Shown: piece after piece, positions 1 to 30,474 of the stretch
Position numbering within the stretch: position 1 is the stretch's first letter
How the letters are laid out: each line of letters starts with the position of its first letter
Source of the DNA: Glandiceps talaboti
Taxonomy: Eukaryota; Hemichordata; Enteropneusta; Spengelidae
DNA: 64,000 nt
Assembly (NCBI RefSeq): GCF_964340395.1
Contig: NC_135569.1
Span: 12,199,519-12,263,518, forward strand
Reading direction: 5' to 3'
Notes under the pieces: model-generated
What the model was told of the DNA's origin: nothing
The model's input: the letters and a program-made list of their open reading frames with translations, nothing else
The model's database searches: none
Made by a program: the position numbers and the translations under genes

Positions 1-17838
<17,838 letters not shown>

Positions 17839-17933
17839 TTTCTAACAATCTGCTCTCTGAATATCCTGTTCTTATCGACAGCCGTCACTAAAGAGAAGAT
17901 AAAACTGTCCTGGATGAGATATGTTGCAACACT

Positions 17934-18008
17934 TTTCATGTTAGTGTTCACTAGCTCTGTTTGATACAACCACGCAGACATGAATAAGAAACTGCATATG
18001 CTCAACAG
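17934..18008. mobile_element. Inverted-repeat element family T, copy 1 (one arm only)
   Basis: CTCTGTTTGATACAACCACG and GAATAAGAAACTGCATATGC match one arm of the T family. The other arm is not seen. It lies 96 nt upstream of the proposed start codon of the mosaic gene, so it may be inside its promoter or 5' UTR. Confidence 0.65.
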
Positions 18009-18515
18009 ATTTATATCTGCTTCCAGAATAATGGAAATTTAAATTTGATATAAATTTTTCAGTAATGTATATTGCTGTCCTTAAAATAACATCGTCTTGG
18101 GATATAAATATTGAAAATTACGGACGTCTTTCTTCCGGATAATTTACAATTATTTTCCTTATTTTGAAATGTCAAACTGTATGTATGCTATTGTTGTTAT
18201 TGTGAACAAATGACGTCATAACGTACCGTTAACGTATCTTCAATAATGCATTGTCATTCTGATTAGTTTATTTGTTCATATAAACTATTAATGTTATCAA
18301 GGAAATTACTGAAACGGAACAGTGCACCATCGTTAATTATTTACAACGAAGTCATCAGTGGTATAATCATACACTGTTTGTCAGTGTTGAGAATTAGACT
18401 CTATAAATTAGATGATATAACATATCTGATATATCTATATATCTATCTATATATATATATATATATATTTTTTTTTTTTTGTTTTTTTTTTTTTGGGGGG
18501 GGGGGGTTGTTCAGG

Positions 18516-18728
18516 AACTATTGCGCTCTGCCACTGCGGTATAGAGCACTGTCTTAGCAGATTGATACTCACCGAGTTATATATATATATACAACTGCAG
18601 TTGTCTGATGATCGCACTATGCGTGAAACTCCGAGTTACAACCAAGAAAGAGTTCCAGTACTACCAAAACTATTACGCTCTGCCACTGCGGTATAGAGCG
18701 CTGTCTTAGCAGATTGATATTCACCGAG

Positions 18729-18740
<12 letters not shown>
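18516..18740. repeat. Direct repeat pair, each followed by (AT)n
   Basis: Two copies of about 75 nt (18516-18590 and 18665-18740) share CGCTCTGCCACTGCGGTATA and CTGTCTTAGCAGATTGATA and both run into an (AT)n after ACCGAGTT. Each can form a small hairpin (GCGCTCT/AGAGCGC in the second). A (T)n and (G)n run precedes the first. Confidence 0.75.
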
Positions 18741-18786
<46 letters not shown>

Positions 18787-19340
18787 TTACTATATACTGT
18801 GTTTATCGAATTATCCAAACTTGAGTTTTATTGGGCGTGCTGGCGGATTTGGAAAATTTAAACATTGTAACATCTTATCACAGTCTGAAAGAAGGTTGAC
18901 CTTTTTTAGACATAAAATAAGAATTTTAAGCGATAGAAGATTGGACCAGAAGGAGGGCTGTCACCCAATGTGGCGGTAACTTTGCTTTTGACTTCCAGCA
19001 AAACGTCATGTATAGACAGTTTTTTTTGAGCTCGTGGGTGAGAAATAGAGAAATGTATCATACACAGTTTCTTTTTGTGACCAGTATATGTATGCGAACA
19101 ACACGAAACTAGAACTCGACCTTTATAAGGCTTTATCTGAATTATTCAACACTTCTTTAAGAGACAAAATTAAGTAAGTCAATTGAATTAGCCTTGAATA
19201 TGGGAGAATTGTTCACTTTACATCTTAAAAAACCACGAGTGCGTAAGTATATATGGAGTTGCGCAAATAAGATCAGCATGACTGCATACGTAGCAGCTTT
19301 AAGAAAGTCGATTTTCTTTAAACATTCATAGAGTGAATTT

Positions 19341-19705
19341 TCTGTTCAGTTTTCTGTTTGATAAAACCATGCAGAAACCAACAAGAAACTGCATAGGCCA
19401 CACTTCAATAGCAACATCGCGCATGTTTTGCTACATTTAGTCTAAATGAAATAATTTCTATGTATTGCAACTCTATGCAGATGTTTTTCTTAGTAGCAAA
19501 TACACGATGAAGGGCGCATAAAATGTCCGTTACTGTGTTTCATTGATTTCTGTATGGCGGTATGTGTAGTTCATTTCAATTAGTCAACAAACTGTACTCA
19601 TTCAATCTTGCTATCTTAAAGTGTGGCATGTCCAGTTTGTTACTTGTTTCTGTGTGGTTGTATCAAACAGAAAAGCTGAACGGTACTTTGAAATTCGCTG
19701 TACTA
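19341..19705. mobile_element. Inverted-repeat element family T, copy 2 (intact)
   Basis: Left end carries TTTCTGTTTGATAAAACCAT and ACAAGAAACTGCAT; the right end carries the reverse complement as ACTTGTTTCTGTGTGGTTGT and ATCAAACAGAAAAGCTGAAC. About 365 nt, non-coding. Related copies lie at 17934, 23755 and 52308. This is a non-autonomous DNA transposon-like family. Confidence 0.75.
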
Positions 19706-20351
19706 GGTTTTCAAAATATTAAACAGCCTCTTGTGTAAACTGTCAGATTATAACCGAAATTTATGAACATGACTGAAATGTGAATGCAGGAAGACTTTGT
19801 CGACAACCTCCGCTTTCATGTTGGTGCGATTCATATTTACAAATTTCGAATACGCACCTGACAATTAATCATATTTAGGACTTGGTGTAGTATCGTTGTC
19901 TGCACACAAGTGTCATTTGTTTGCTTAACTCAATCGATTGCACCTAGTTAAAACAAATTGCAGAAATAAAATGGCTAGTATTGAAGAAATCAATTTTTAA
20001 AAAAATTGACTAAATTTATCATCGCCATGGTTTTAATAACAAATGCTAACATTAAGCTTATCACTTTCGGTCGTACGAGACATCACGTAAAATGAATTCA
20101 CAAAAAAATCGATTTTTTAAATATCTGGATTCATTGAATTTCAATTACACCTTCGGTTTAGCAGGTTTCTTGACTAAAGTCACATTGATGTCAAAGTTTG
20201 GGTTGTATGACAAAACAGTAATAATGCTAAGCGGGAGACAGGTTACGTGGAAGCGTTCACGATAGAAATATCAAATAACCGAAATAAATTATATTAGCAC
20301 AGTTATTATTAATCGCAAATGATGCCTGAATGTTAACAAATTTTGAATTTG

Positions 20352-20378
20352 ATATATATATTTTATAACAACTAAAAA

Positions 20379-20472
<94 letters not shown>

Positions 20473-20529
20473 AAATGTGAATATATACTATATATATATA
20501 GTATTTTTAGTTGTTATAAAATATATAAT
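20352..20529. repeat. AT-rich hairpin around an (AT)n tract
   Basis: TTTTATAACAACTAAAAATA on the left is matched by TATTTTTAGTTGTTATAAAA on the right, with (AT)n of about 90 nt between. The whole could form a single hairpin or cruciform. No gene nearby. Confidence 0.85.
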
Positions 20530-21119
20530 ATTTTCCTTCCGTCAACCATGGAAAACACGAGTTGCAAATAACCCTTTCGTCAGAGGTTTTGAAGAAAAAT
20601 ATATTGGCGAATACAATTATATTACTATAATTGTGATTTTTAAAATGTTGACTTTTGATATTTCGGAGTCGAACATTTTGACGCGCGTTGACGTAAACGA
20701 GCAGAAAATAAATTCTGACTTTAACAACGTTGTTTGGCCGTAGGTCGCTCTTGTTGTGATTTCACGATGGTTATTTCGATTAAGACTAGGTAGTTGCTAA
20801 TTTAAATCGCTTAATTGTGTTTGATTTGCACGCTAGTAAGGAAATGTAAAGTTACCAAGGGGAAATTGGACGTTATAAGTTTATTTTGAGAGTAAAAGTG
20901 TAAGGCGACTCTGATGATCTACCAAATAGGATGATTAAAATCTTGATTCTCAAGGAGAAAATCTGCTTCACTTTATACAAATAAAAGTGTTCATTTGTAA
21001 GAATGTTCGAGCGATATTTTACATTTTACGTTTTATAGCGTGAATGGATAGCAGACGTCTTGAAACTTTGGACATTGAAGCGGGTGAACAAAAAAAATAA
21101 AGTTGTTATACTCGATACT

Positions 21120-21301
21120 CGATACTACCAAACCAGAAAGACCATAGCGTTTCAAACAGGTAACGCGGCGTATTTTTACATCTCACACAGCTTTGTTTTT
21201 TCGCAAAATTTTGTTACGAATTACACAATTAAAATACAGGCACAGATAACGCACATGCACATGAAATGTTACATTTTATCTCCCAGTAAACACAAAGTAA
21301 A

Positions 21302-21386
<85 letters not shown>

Positions 21387-21572
21387 CGCGCGTGCGTGCG
21401 TGCGCGTGAATCGTCCTTGTTTCATCCTACAGTGATGTTGATTTGTGTTCACAGTGAGTTAAAATGTATCACGTTATATGCTCATAGGCTATCGATGTTT
21501 GTATTTTGTTTTATGTAACTTGTAAGCAAAAAGGTTGTGAGTCCTAATTCAAACTCTATAGTTACTCTAGTT
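21120..21572. mobile_element. Inverted-repeat element family P, copy 1
   Basis: ACTACCAAACCAGAAAGACC at the left pairs with AGTTACTCTAGTTAGGCAG at the right; inner blocks ATGAAATGTTACATTTTATC and GTTAAAATGTATCACGTTAT also pair. The middle is a (TG)n/(CG)n tract at 21304-21399. A diverged copy lies at 57838. Confidence 0.65.
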
Positions 21573-22559
21573 AGGCAGCCATAGACGCTTTAGCAAAATA
21601 CAGCTAGTCATTACTCGTCCCTGTTACGTATTACACGACATTCAAGGACAGTGACTTTGGCGTCTAGACTCTCTTTTTGCTGGTGATTAATTTGAAGGTA
21701 TTTATTGATACGTGTTAATAATAATATTATTTCTGCGTTATAAAAAAAATTCTCGTCGTTACATCCCAAACCACTGTAATACAACATGTTTAGTTTACAT
21801 CACATTATACATATTTAGGATTGTCTTAAGGATAAAATACTGAATATATTATACAAATTGGTGATTTGTAAATTCAAATAATATTACCACTGCGACGTGT
21901 GCGTTTGGTTTGCAAATGTCATAGCGGCCAAATCAAATAAGGAAAGTGAAATATCAATTGTTCATAAATGAAGGCCATTAAAAAGAACTTATAACTAATG
22001 TCTGAAAAGTGTGCCACAACTTAAGCACTTTCCCTGTTATGAAACAAATTCCTAAGAGTAATTTCGTAGGCCGATATAGACTTTTTAGTGGACAAACAAT
22101 TGTGTTATCGAGTCATGTATACGTCGTCTTACGAGCTTTGGTAGTGCTCATTTATGCTTATTAGTTACGTATTTATTTTGGTAGAACTTTGTCATTTAAT
22201 GCATTTTAGTTCATGAACCTACACCAACAGACGTGAAAAGTGCATACATTTTTAAAATCGTATTCCTTGGAGAAATACTAATATGAAATTAATATAAATA
22301 ATGCAAAAAGAGTGTAACAACCGCCGTGTGTTTGAGTCAAGCAAAGTATCTGCTTTCAAACTAAGTAAACACGGTACTCTATTAATGTTGACTTTGTTTA
22401 ATTGGACCTTTCTATTGCTTATAGGTAACATAATACATTCTTAACGAGTGAGAACTTGATATACTATTTTCTGTAACTGGACCCCGTCTAATATCGGCAA
22501 AGGTGTGAGCTTTCAAAGTTGACAATTTCCCCATGGATGTGTGCGTGTTTGTCCGATTC

Positions 22560-22588
22560 GTCTGTCTGTCTGTCTGTCTATCTGTCTA

Positions 22589-22644
<56 letters not shown>
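22560..22644. repeat. (CTGT)n microsatellite
   Basis: Uninterrupted apart from two TATC variants; intergenic. Confidence 0.95.
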
Positions 22645-22645
<1 letters not shown>

Positions 22646-23754
22646 TACTTTACAATTTTACAACTTACCTTAGGTTCAACTACGTAGCACTTCCATCACC
22701 AAGACACAGTGAAATGCTCGATACGGTTGGTGCAACTGTCACAGAAACATGAAGTCATCTTTTGCGAGCAAGAAAGCACTAGATTCAAATTTGTACTCGA
22801 GTAAGCTTTTACATCCAAGAGTCACTCATTTGTATCAGATCATGTGATTGGTTGCTATATATAACTTTCGCTTTTGAGATAATATGCTTACTTCCGGACA
22901 ATCTACCTGGCCATGTAGACAGTACCTTGTTATACATGAATGAGCAAGTCACCTGTGTTCTCATTGGCTTGAAATTTATTCATTTCATGCACAAAGTAAA
23001 TTCTCTTCGGGTTCTAGAATTTGAATATACGTCATTTCCGAGAGAAGTAGGAACTTCAACTACGTAGATTACCTTGATTTTCATGGATTATGCTGTCGTA
23101 CAATAATCAAACGTGTATAAGCCATATTTTTTACTGAGGTTTATTCCTTTTCTGTATTTCATTATTCATTCTGTGTTTTGTGATAAAACACAGATAAGTA
23201 ATAATTTAAACCTCATTTAGCCAATTACATGACATGATTTACGTTGAACGGTTAACATTGAAAAGAAAAAAAACTACCTCTTTTCGGCAATGTCGTAAAA
23301 CAAACACACTTTAATGCAGTAATGGTGTAAAATTCGTTAGACCTAAGCATCTAAGACAACCGTGCCTCTTTACGGCAACGGTCTAAACACTCTTTACAAC
23401 AACCGAAGGAGACGTCCCTTGGCTAGGAAGGGGTACTCTTTTGAATAAGAAAATCTGACTTACGAGAATTGATGCGTTAAGCACAACCTGTAAACTGATA
23501 CTACAAATTCAAAGGAGCTCATGGCTCAAAATCTAGTTCAAAAACTCTGTTTGGTTGGCATGAACAGGTGACAAACACTTAATACATTCTTTTGCGTAGA
23601 CTCCAAAGAATTTGGCTCAATTCTTGTTCGTCAAAAGGAGACTTGTAATTACCGAGTAATTATACTAGGGATCATAAATTAGTTAAAACGTAATTATTAC
23701 ATGTAAAGCAATGAGTAACTGTATATTATACACTTTGAGATAACATGATCACAA

Positions 23755-24470
23755 TTTTTTGTTACATTTTGTCTAAATGAAATCAAAGCATTTAAACATA
23801 TTGCAAGTAGACGCAAAAATGTACAGGCGCCAATGTTTTGATGTCAGCATGATGGCATGTTAGTCTGTTTCATTCAAACAAAATGTCATAAGAAACTATA
23901 TTCAATCAATCTTACGGGTGAGATCAATAGTTCAATGTAGGATAAAACAAAACTAAATTCGTTTACTTTGAGGGCGGGGGGGATTTGTGCCATTTAGTTC
24001 TTATCCTACAAAAACGATTTTACTTCAAATGAATCTGTTTTGTACCACTACTAAATACAACTATGTCAGACTCTTTTAAAAAATGTCGTCAAAATGAGCG
24101 AGGAATGGAAGAATTTTCGCTATGGTAAATACAGGGCACTAAAATACACAAAAGTGTCAATTAAAGAGTAATTTGTTCTTCGCTACACACTGACTTGTAT
24201 TCATAGTACTACATATACGCGTACCAGTACATACTGATTTGAAATTGGTTGTGCTCTCTGAAACAGTTTTCAATTTGTCAAATTTAGTTAGAAGGGGGTG
24301 GGGGGTCTGAGGCCTAAGTAAAAGAAATTAGATTTTTTTAATATCCTACATTGAACTATTGATCTCGCCCCTGCTATCTTAAAGTGTAACATATTAAGAC
24401 ATTCTCATTGGTTGCTTTCTGCGTGGTTGTATCTAACTGAACCAGTTAACATTAACATGAAGTTTTAATA
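23755..24470. mobile_element. Inverted-repeat element family T, copy 3, split by a nested MITE
   Basis: The internal sequence TACATTTTGTCTAAATGAAA and TTCAATCAATCTT matches copy 2, is interrupted at about 23915 by a 458-nt element, and resumes at about 24373 with GCTATCTTAAAGTG and TGCGTGGTTGTATC. The left outer arm is degraded. Confidence 0.7.
23915..24372. mobile_element. MITE family M, copy 1 (nested in T copy 3)
   Basis: Terminal inverted repeats GGGTGAGATCAATAGTTCAA and TTGAACTATTGATCTCGCCC bound about 458 nt with no coding potential. The internal GTCTGAGGCCTAA and CATAGTACTACATA blocks recur in the copy at 45.6 kb. Confidence 0.8.
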
Positions 24471-26637
24471 TCACCAAATAGTAATTATACTGACCGTAAA
24501 CTAGAATGTAAACGACACCTCCACCAGATTATACGTTTAGGGTCCATTTATACGCTTTTTATGTGTCCACACATCACTGAAACGTGATCGTAGCAGCAAA
24601 ATTTCACGTAAATGTGTATTCAAATTTGATCTGAAATAATATATAACGAACAGCGAACGAGAACGGAACTCACATTTAATTTGATAAAAATAACTTGCAT
24701 CACACACTACAGACTTTGTATTTGCCCAATGGTAATTAAATCAAAATTAGGCTACCACACTCTGCCTCAAAAAGTGCTTCAGTCTGTCGGCTTTTCGTTT
24801 ATATATAATAGTTAGTAACATTTGTAAATCTATTTACACATTCTCGTATACTGACACTATGTCTACTTCTTTCACGTTGTCCCTCTATCATTTACGACAA
24901 ATATACTGTTTTACGATGAGTTTATGAACGATTAACTTCGTGTTGAAATATGCCGTAAAGTATGTTTAGTTCAATTTCTTTTTATCTTTCACTAATTCAA
25001 TTAAACCCCCCGAACGAAATGTTAGACAGTATCTTTTTTTCGCATACATGTACATCGCTCTATCGAATGCTCAGGTTTTTGTGCCGATTAATCAAATAGG
25101 AATATTGCAGTGAAAACCATGCCAAATGAAAGAAAGTGTCGCCTAGATCTGCCTAAACAACAAAATGTCTTGTTAACATTGCAACACTTTATCTACTGGT
25201 GCGACAAAAAAATCACTATTGCTACATTTGATCTGCTGGGGTGACAACAAATCCAATATTGCTACATTAGTACACGACAATATGAGCAGATTGTAACATT
25301 TTAAATGATTTGGCAGCAATGAAATGTAGTAACTTTAGTTAGAGTTTTGTCGCGCCCTGTATATAATCACTAGTAATAATTTTTCACTTACCGTTCATCT
25401 TTCCTGATACAAATCCTATGTTTGTCTCCTGCACGACACTTGCATCAAACCAATTTTGGAATTATCTGTAGATTGAAACATGTTATACCTCCCGGTCTAT
25501 TTTAATTTTAAAGCCTTTGAGAAGATGTCTTGGTTTTCAACGGGTTCTTGTTAGTACATTCTTGTCAAATGCGCCAACAGATGAATACATAAACAAAATA
25601 TATACATTTATCAATATTCAAAGGAAAACGACATGTTGCTTTAGAAATTAAGACTTGAAATACATATTTTTAATGGATGTTTTTTGAAATGACAATTTTT
25701 AGAATAAATCATAGCTTTTGTTGACGACAATGTTAATGTTGCAATCAAGTTGGTTTCGGGGTAACCCGTTCAATAGTTATTCCTCTATATGTCAATCTCT
25801 TTACAGCATGTCACCCTTCAATTAAAGTTTATCCAGTTCTATGGCAGTATTATATTTTACTCATCAAATGTTTGATTCTAGCCCTGAAATGAGTACGAAA
25901 TCGCCATAGAATATATTGGTGAATAGATCTTTCTATCTATTTTCTCTATTATTATGATGTCATTGACCGACCAACGGCAGTTTTCGATGTATCCTAACAT
26001 GACGTCATCAATGCATTAATCTGATTTGCCAAAAATGTGATACTACGGATGTCACGTTTACTCGTGATGATTAGATAGACTAGCTCTTCATATAAAACAG
26101 AAAATAACAAAGACACACACAGTCACAAACACGGTTGCACAGACAGGCGCATGCACGCACACACAGACGAACACAGCAGAACCAATGACGTAGACACGCG
26201 TTGTCGTGACATAGACTCGAGATGTCGTGACGTAGAACGACCAGAGTATATATTCCATTATTGAACCTCCCTCGTGCATGGTATATGCCATTTAAATCAT
26301 TTACACTTGGCTTCTGATTGCAGCCTAGACGTATATCACAGTATATTTACTCAGGCAAAGTACAGAATAAGTAGACACTTTTTAGTATGTTATAGGCAAA
26401 CACTTTATTTCAAGCCACGATGCCAACATAATATTGCGTGGAAGTCAGAATATGCCAGTATACCCAACTTTTACCATATTATTGAGCATTATAATGATAC
26501 GTCGGGTCTCAATGCAATACCCAACTTAACTTTACCGCCATTTTAAGGCACACGACAAGTTAAATTAGCACCTAAAGTTGTTAGAAATAAAATCGCTGGG
26601 AGGAATTCCCAGCACAAATTTTTTTTTAAAAAGTAAA

Positions 26638-26684
26638 AAAAAAAAAAATAAAATAAAATAAAATAAAATAAAATAAAATAAAAT
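26638..26684. repeat. (AAAAT)n microsatellite after a poly-A run
   Basis: A poly-A stretch leads into about eight AAAAT units; intergenic. It could mark the tail of a degraded retroposed element, but no body was identified. Confidence 0.85.
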
Positions 26685-27387
26685 TTAAAACAAAATGATG
26701 GAATCGGTGAGGAACAGAAACGCCGAAGACTGAAGAAGACGAGGACGATAATAATTATTCTCTTCCACCGTATCAAAATTACAGCTTTGCACAAGTTTAT
26801 ATTCTGGAGTTCGTGGGAGGGGCTAATAGTGAGTTCCCATTGTAGCCAAACTCTTTCATCGTTCCCACATTCCAAGTGTGAAAATCCAAGATAGATTCAC
26901 TTATAGCTTGCAGGAAAATCTATAATGATTTATTAATTACAACTACACCACCTTTGAATTAGAAGTTCAAAATGTTTTGTAGAAATTAGGCCAACCCAAA
27001 TTGACCTCGTTCTGGTTAATAACGGCTATGAAATCGAATTAAGTTGCATTTGCATTTGCACTTTATTTTATTCAGGCATCGTATGTGACATTCATATAGT
27101 ATTGAAGCTATCCAATTGAAAGTACATTGGCATACGTCACGTTATATCAACGTTTCGATATATAAATTTGCATTATCAGTGTAAACGTAGAACGGCAATT
27201 CATATATTAAAAACATGACTAATGTTGCAAGACTATTAACGGCATTGACCTAGAAGCTCCTTGCATACAACATGACATATATACTAAACCTAAATAATTG
27301 ATGATAAAAAATTCCCGAATTTACTCAAAATTAAGTGGTCATAGGTATTAGTTACCTTCCCAATTATGTCTGTCTGTCAGTCTGTCT

Positions 27388-27388
27388 G

Positions 27389-27420
<32 letters not shown>

Positions 27421-27535
27421 TGTATGTATGTATGTATGTATGTATGTATGTATGTGTGTGTATGTATGTATGTGTGTGTGTGTATGTATGTATGTATGTA
27501 TGTATGTATGTATGTATGTATGTATGTATGTATGC
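27388..27535. repeat. (TATG)n microsatellite
   Basis: TATG units with TGTG interruptions; intergenic. Open frames here are repeat translations. Confidence 0.96.
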
Positions 27536-28099
27536 ATTTAGTTTAACTGTGTGTAATTATCTCTATCTCTTTCGATCTCCATCTCACCCCCTCTTCTCCT
27601 TTTCGCAAATGATGTTAGTGTAATGGTGATTGTCGTGCTGTTATTGTCTTTATACTTTTTAAGTGAAATTACATGATATCCAAGAAAACATGTTTACCTT
27701 TTCCTGTAAAGATCAAACATAAATGTTATTAAGTTCGATATCATAGAAATCGATATATGAAGAGTCGAATATTTTGCTTTTAACCCTCTGTGATTTCTTT
27801 ATCATTTCAGATCGAATTTCCTTAGCATACACGTTCGAATCTGAGCTAACATGGAGAAAATCATTAGATATTACCAATAGTTTGACTGTTTTACAGGTCA
27901 AATCAATCGACAACTTATGTTATTGTAGTATCGAATAACAAACCATACGTGCATTTATTGATAGACTGTACGGTGAACGTCAACAACTAACATTCAATGA
28001 CGTTGAGTATTTTCCCGCCAAAATCAATCGAAAAAGAACAGCATGTGATATTTATGTAAATGTTTTAACCATATGCATATCTTGACTTGAATGATTCGT

Positions 28100-28560
28100 G
28101 ATCATGGAAATAATACTTCATTTTTGAACTGACGATAAAAATGTGTCGTTTTCTCGTCAAACAATGTTCTTTTTTATTCCTGAGTTCTAAAGACATTTTA
28201 CTTCTTTTAGACTGAAGTATCAAAGAATGATACTTATTTATGAATTGGTGGTAAAATTATTGCCTAAATTATTTGATAAAAATTCTTGCTTACCGTAAAA
28301 TTTTGACACATATCAACTTTATTTTAAGCTTGAAGCACAGACAAAAAAATAATTTACTTGGAAATCTTTTGACAATGATGACAAAATTGTGTTACTTTAA
28401 TTTCTCAACCAAATTATTCGACAACAAGTCTGTAACTGTTGTCACATCTCAAATTTATTTCAGGCTGGCATAATAGAAATGATACTTATTTGTGAACTGA
28501 CGACAAAATCATATTACTTTCTCGCTAGAATTATGACAGAGTTCATGCTTTTGTTATGTT
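28100..28560. repeat. Degenerate tandem repeat, unit about 120 nt
   Basis: The motif GAACTGACGAYAAAAT followed by a TTTCTCGYC-like block recurs, diverged, near 28120, 28240, 28370 and 28487. No coding frame is shared. The unit length is estimated by eye. Confidence 0.45.
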
Positions 28561-28732
28561 TGTTCTTACACTTTAGAATGAAATCATGTAAATTTGTATC
28601 ACTCTGTCTAAATCATGTTCTGTGTGAAGTCAATCAAATTCACTTCTCAAAAAATTAAGAAATCGAATCATCTGGGCTTTCTCCTAACGAAAATTACTTA
28701 TTAAGGTTTAGTTATTTATAAACCATCTGACA

Positions 28733-28940
28733 TGCATTGCCGAATAACTGCAGGAAGGTTCAGTGTTAGTGTAAGAGGAAACCGGAGTACCCCGGGGAAA
28801 ACCTGCACTGTTCGGTAGAGTCGAGCTGAACGACACTCTTCTTACTTACAGTGTGGTAAATTTAATCAAACCCTGAATGATGGGTTCGAACCCCAACTGT
28901 AGTGGTAAGAGGTAAGTGGTTTTATCACTCAGCCACCGAC
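28733..28940 (-). mobile_element. tRNA-derived SINE-like element, copy 1
   Basis: Read on the minus strand it starts GTCGGTGGCTGAGTGATAAA (A-box-like) and has a B box GGTTCGAACCC at 28883-28893, then a body containing CCCGGGGTACTCCGGTTTCC, a core block widespread in animal SINEs. It shares its whole length with a second copy at 58.4 kb. It is not an intact tRNA gene. Confidence 0.75.
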
Positions 28941-29142
28941 ACTTCAGGATATAAAACATTTTCGAAAAGGGAAAGATTGTATTTGATCAAGAATTTCTTT
29001 TATCGATCAAGTTACTCAAAGAAATTATGTTACAGTGGTAGGTAGTGTTCATGCAAATATGAATCACATTTTCTTTTCAATTGATGTATAATACAATCGC
29101 TTTCTAGAATCTAGCGTCTAAGAATCTGGTAGAATTATGTCT

Positions 29143-29167
29143 GTGTTTGTTTGTTTGTTTGTTTGTT

Positions 29168-29206
<39 letters not shown>

Positions 29207-29253
29207 ATGTATGTATGTATGTATGTATGTATGTATGTCTGTCTGATTGTTTT

Positions 29254-29301
<48 letters not shown>
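29143..29301. repeat. Compound microsatellite (TTTG)n(TG)n(TATG)n(CTGT)n
   Basis: Four different simple units follow each other directly; intergenic. Confidence 0.95.
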
Positions 29302-29302
<1 letters not shown>

Positions 29303-30474
29303 GCCTCTGTATATTTGCAGATTGTTGCTATCATGACGAAGTCATGCAAAAGATACAGTGTAGTCATGTAATAATATATTATATCATAGAGGTATGCAAT
29401 TTAATAGTCTTAAGTAATCACACGAGGGCATTCACAGTCACTGTGAGATACAGTGCTTCAATTTTATTTGCTTCTGGGCTAACAGTGTTTTTCTTTGTCT
29501 ACACAAGTCGCGACAAAAGTGATTGAGTGTATGAGCTATGAAATCAAATGTTCTAATTGACTGTATATGCTCAAAATATACTTTGATAGGATCTTGATTT
29601 GTCTACAGAATGCTATAGATTTAGGTCAGTCCAAGAGGTTTTTGTATCTTAAAAAGTGAAACATCTAATACATTAAATATATCACATCAATATTATGGCG
29701 ACAATTTATTTAGACTTGCAAAAATCATATTGATTTTTAACAACTATGTGGAAGATCGACATTACTTTTGATCGATCGTATAATATTTTGACTTGAGACT
29801 TCAGATAGAATCTATGAGTGACATCACTAAAATCGAATATTTATAATTAATGGACTTTTTAATAATGAACAGAGCCTTGAGAAAATTTCTGATGAGCCAG
29901 TCTGTTTGGGATTGGAAATACTAAGGTGACCACGACATTTAAAACATATAACTTGCTAATAAAAGAATAAATTTCAACATCTCCTCACACATCCAGCCAC
30001 CCATTCCCCCCCCCCCCACAAACAGGCAAACTCGTTCATTGGTTTGGTGTGGTGTACAGTCCTGGTGATGGGCCAAATTCTAAAGTGCCTCAGACCTAGT
30101 GTGTTTACGCAAATCCTACTAATAATCCCCACAATGCAAACACTCCATATTCGGGATTAGAGAATAATATACAACGGATATCAAGTGAATGTTTCGGATT
30201 ATTTGCTGTTACTCGTAATTCGCGTCTCCAAATATGACATTTGACAAGTATCGATTGTGGGAACAATGGAACACTATATCTCACTAGGATTTTACAGTTG
30301 AAGCCCGGAAGGCTTGTTTCCGCATTTAGTACACTTGTATTGCTTACTTCTATCAACTTAAATATAAGACTACGATTTCCCATAAACCTGTGCAGGATAT
30401 CCCAAATTCCTGCCGCGCCTAGCATGGCTTCATTGCAAGATGTTAAATTTAGACGAGTTATTATTTTATACCTT

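Noticed and set aside
28877-28940. Possible tRNA gene
   Set aside because: A and B boxes are present but the cloverleaf is degraded and the unit continues into a body shared with another copy, so it is a SINE head.
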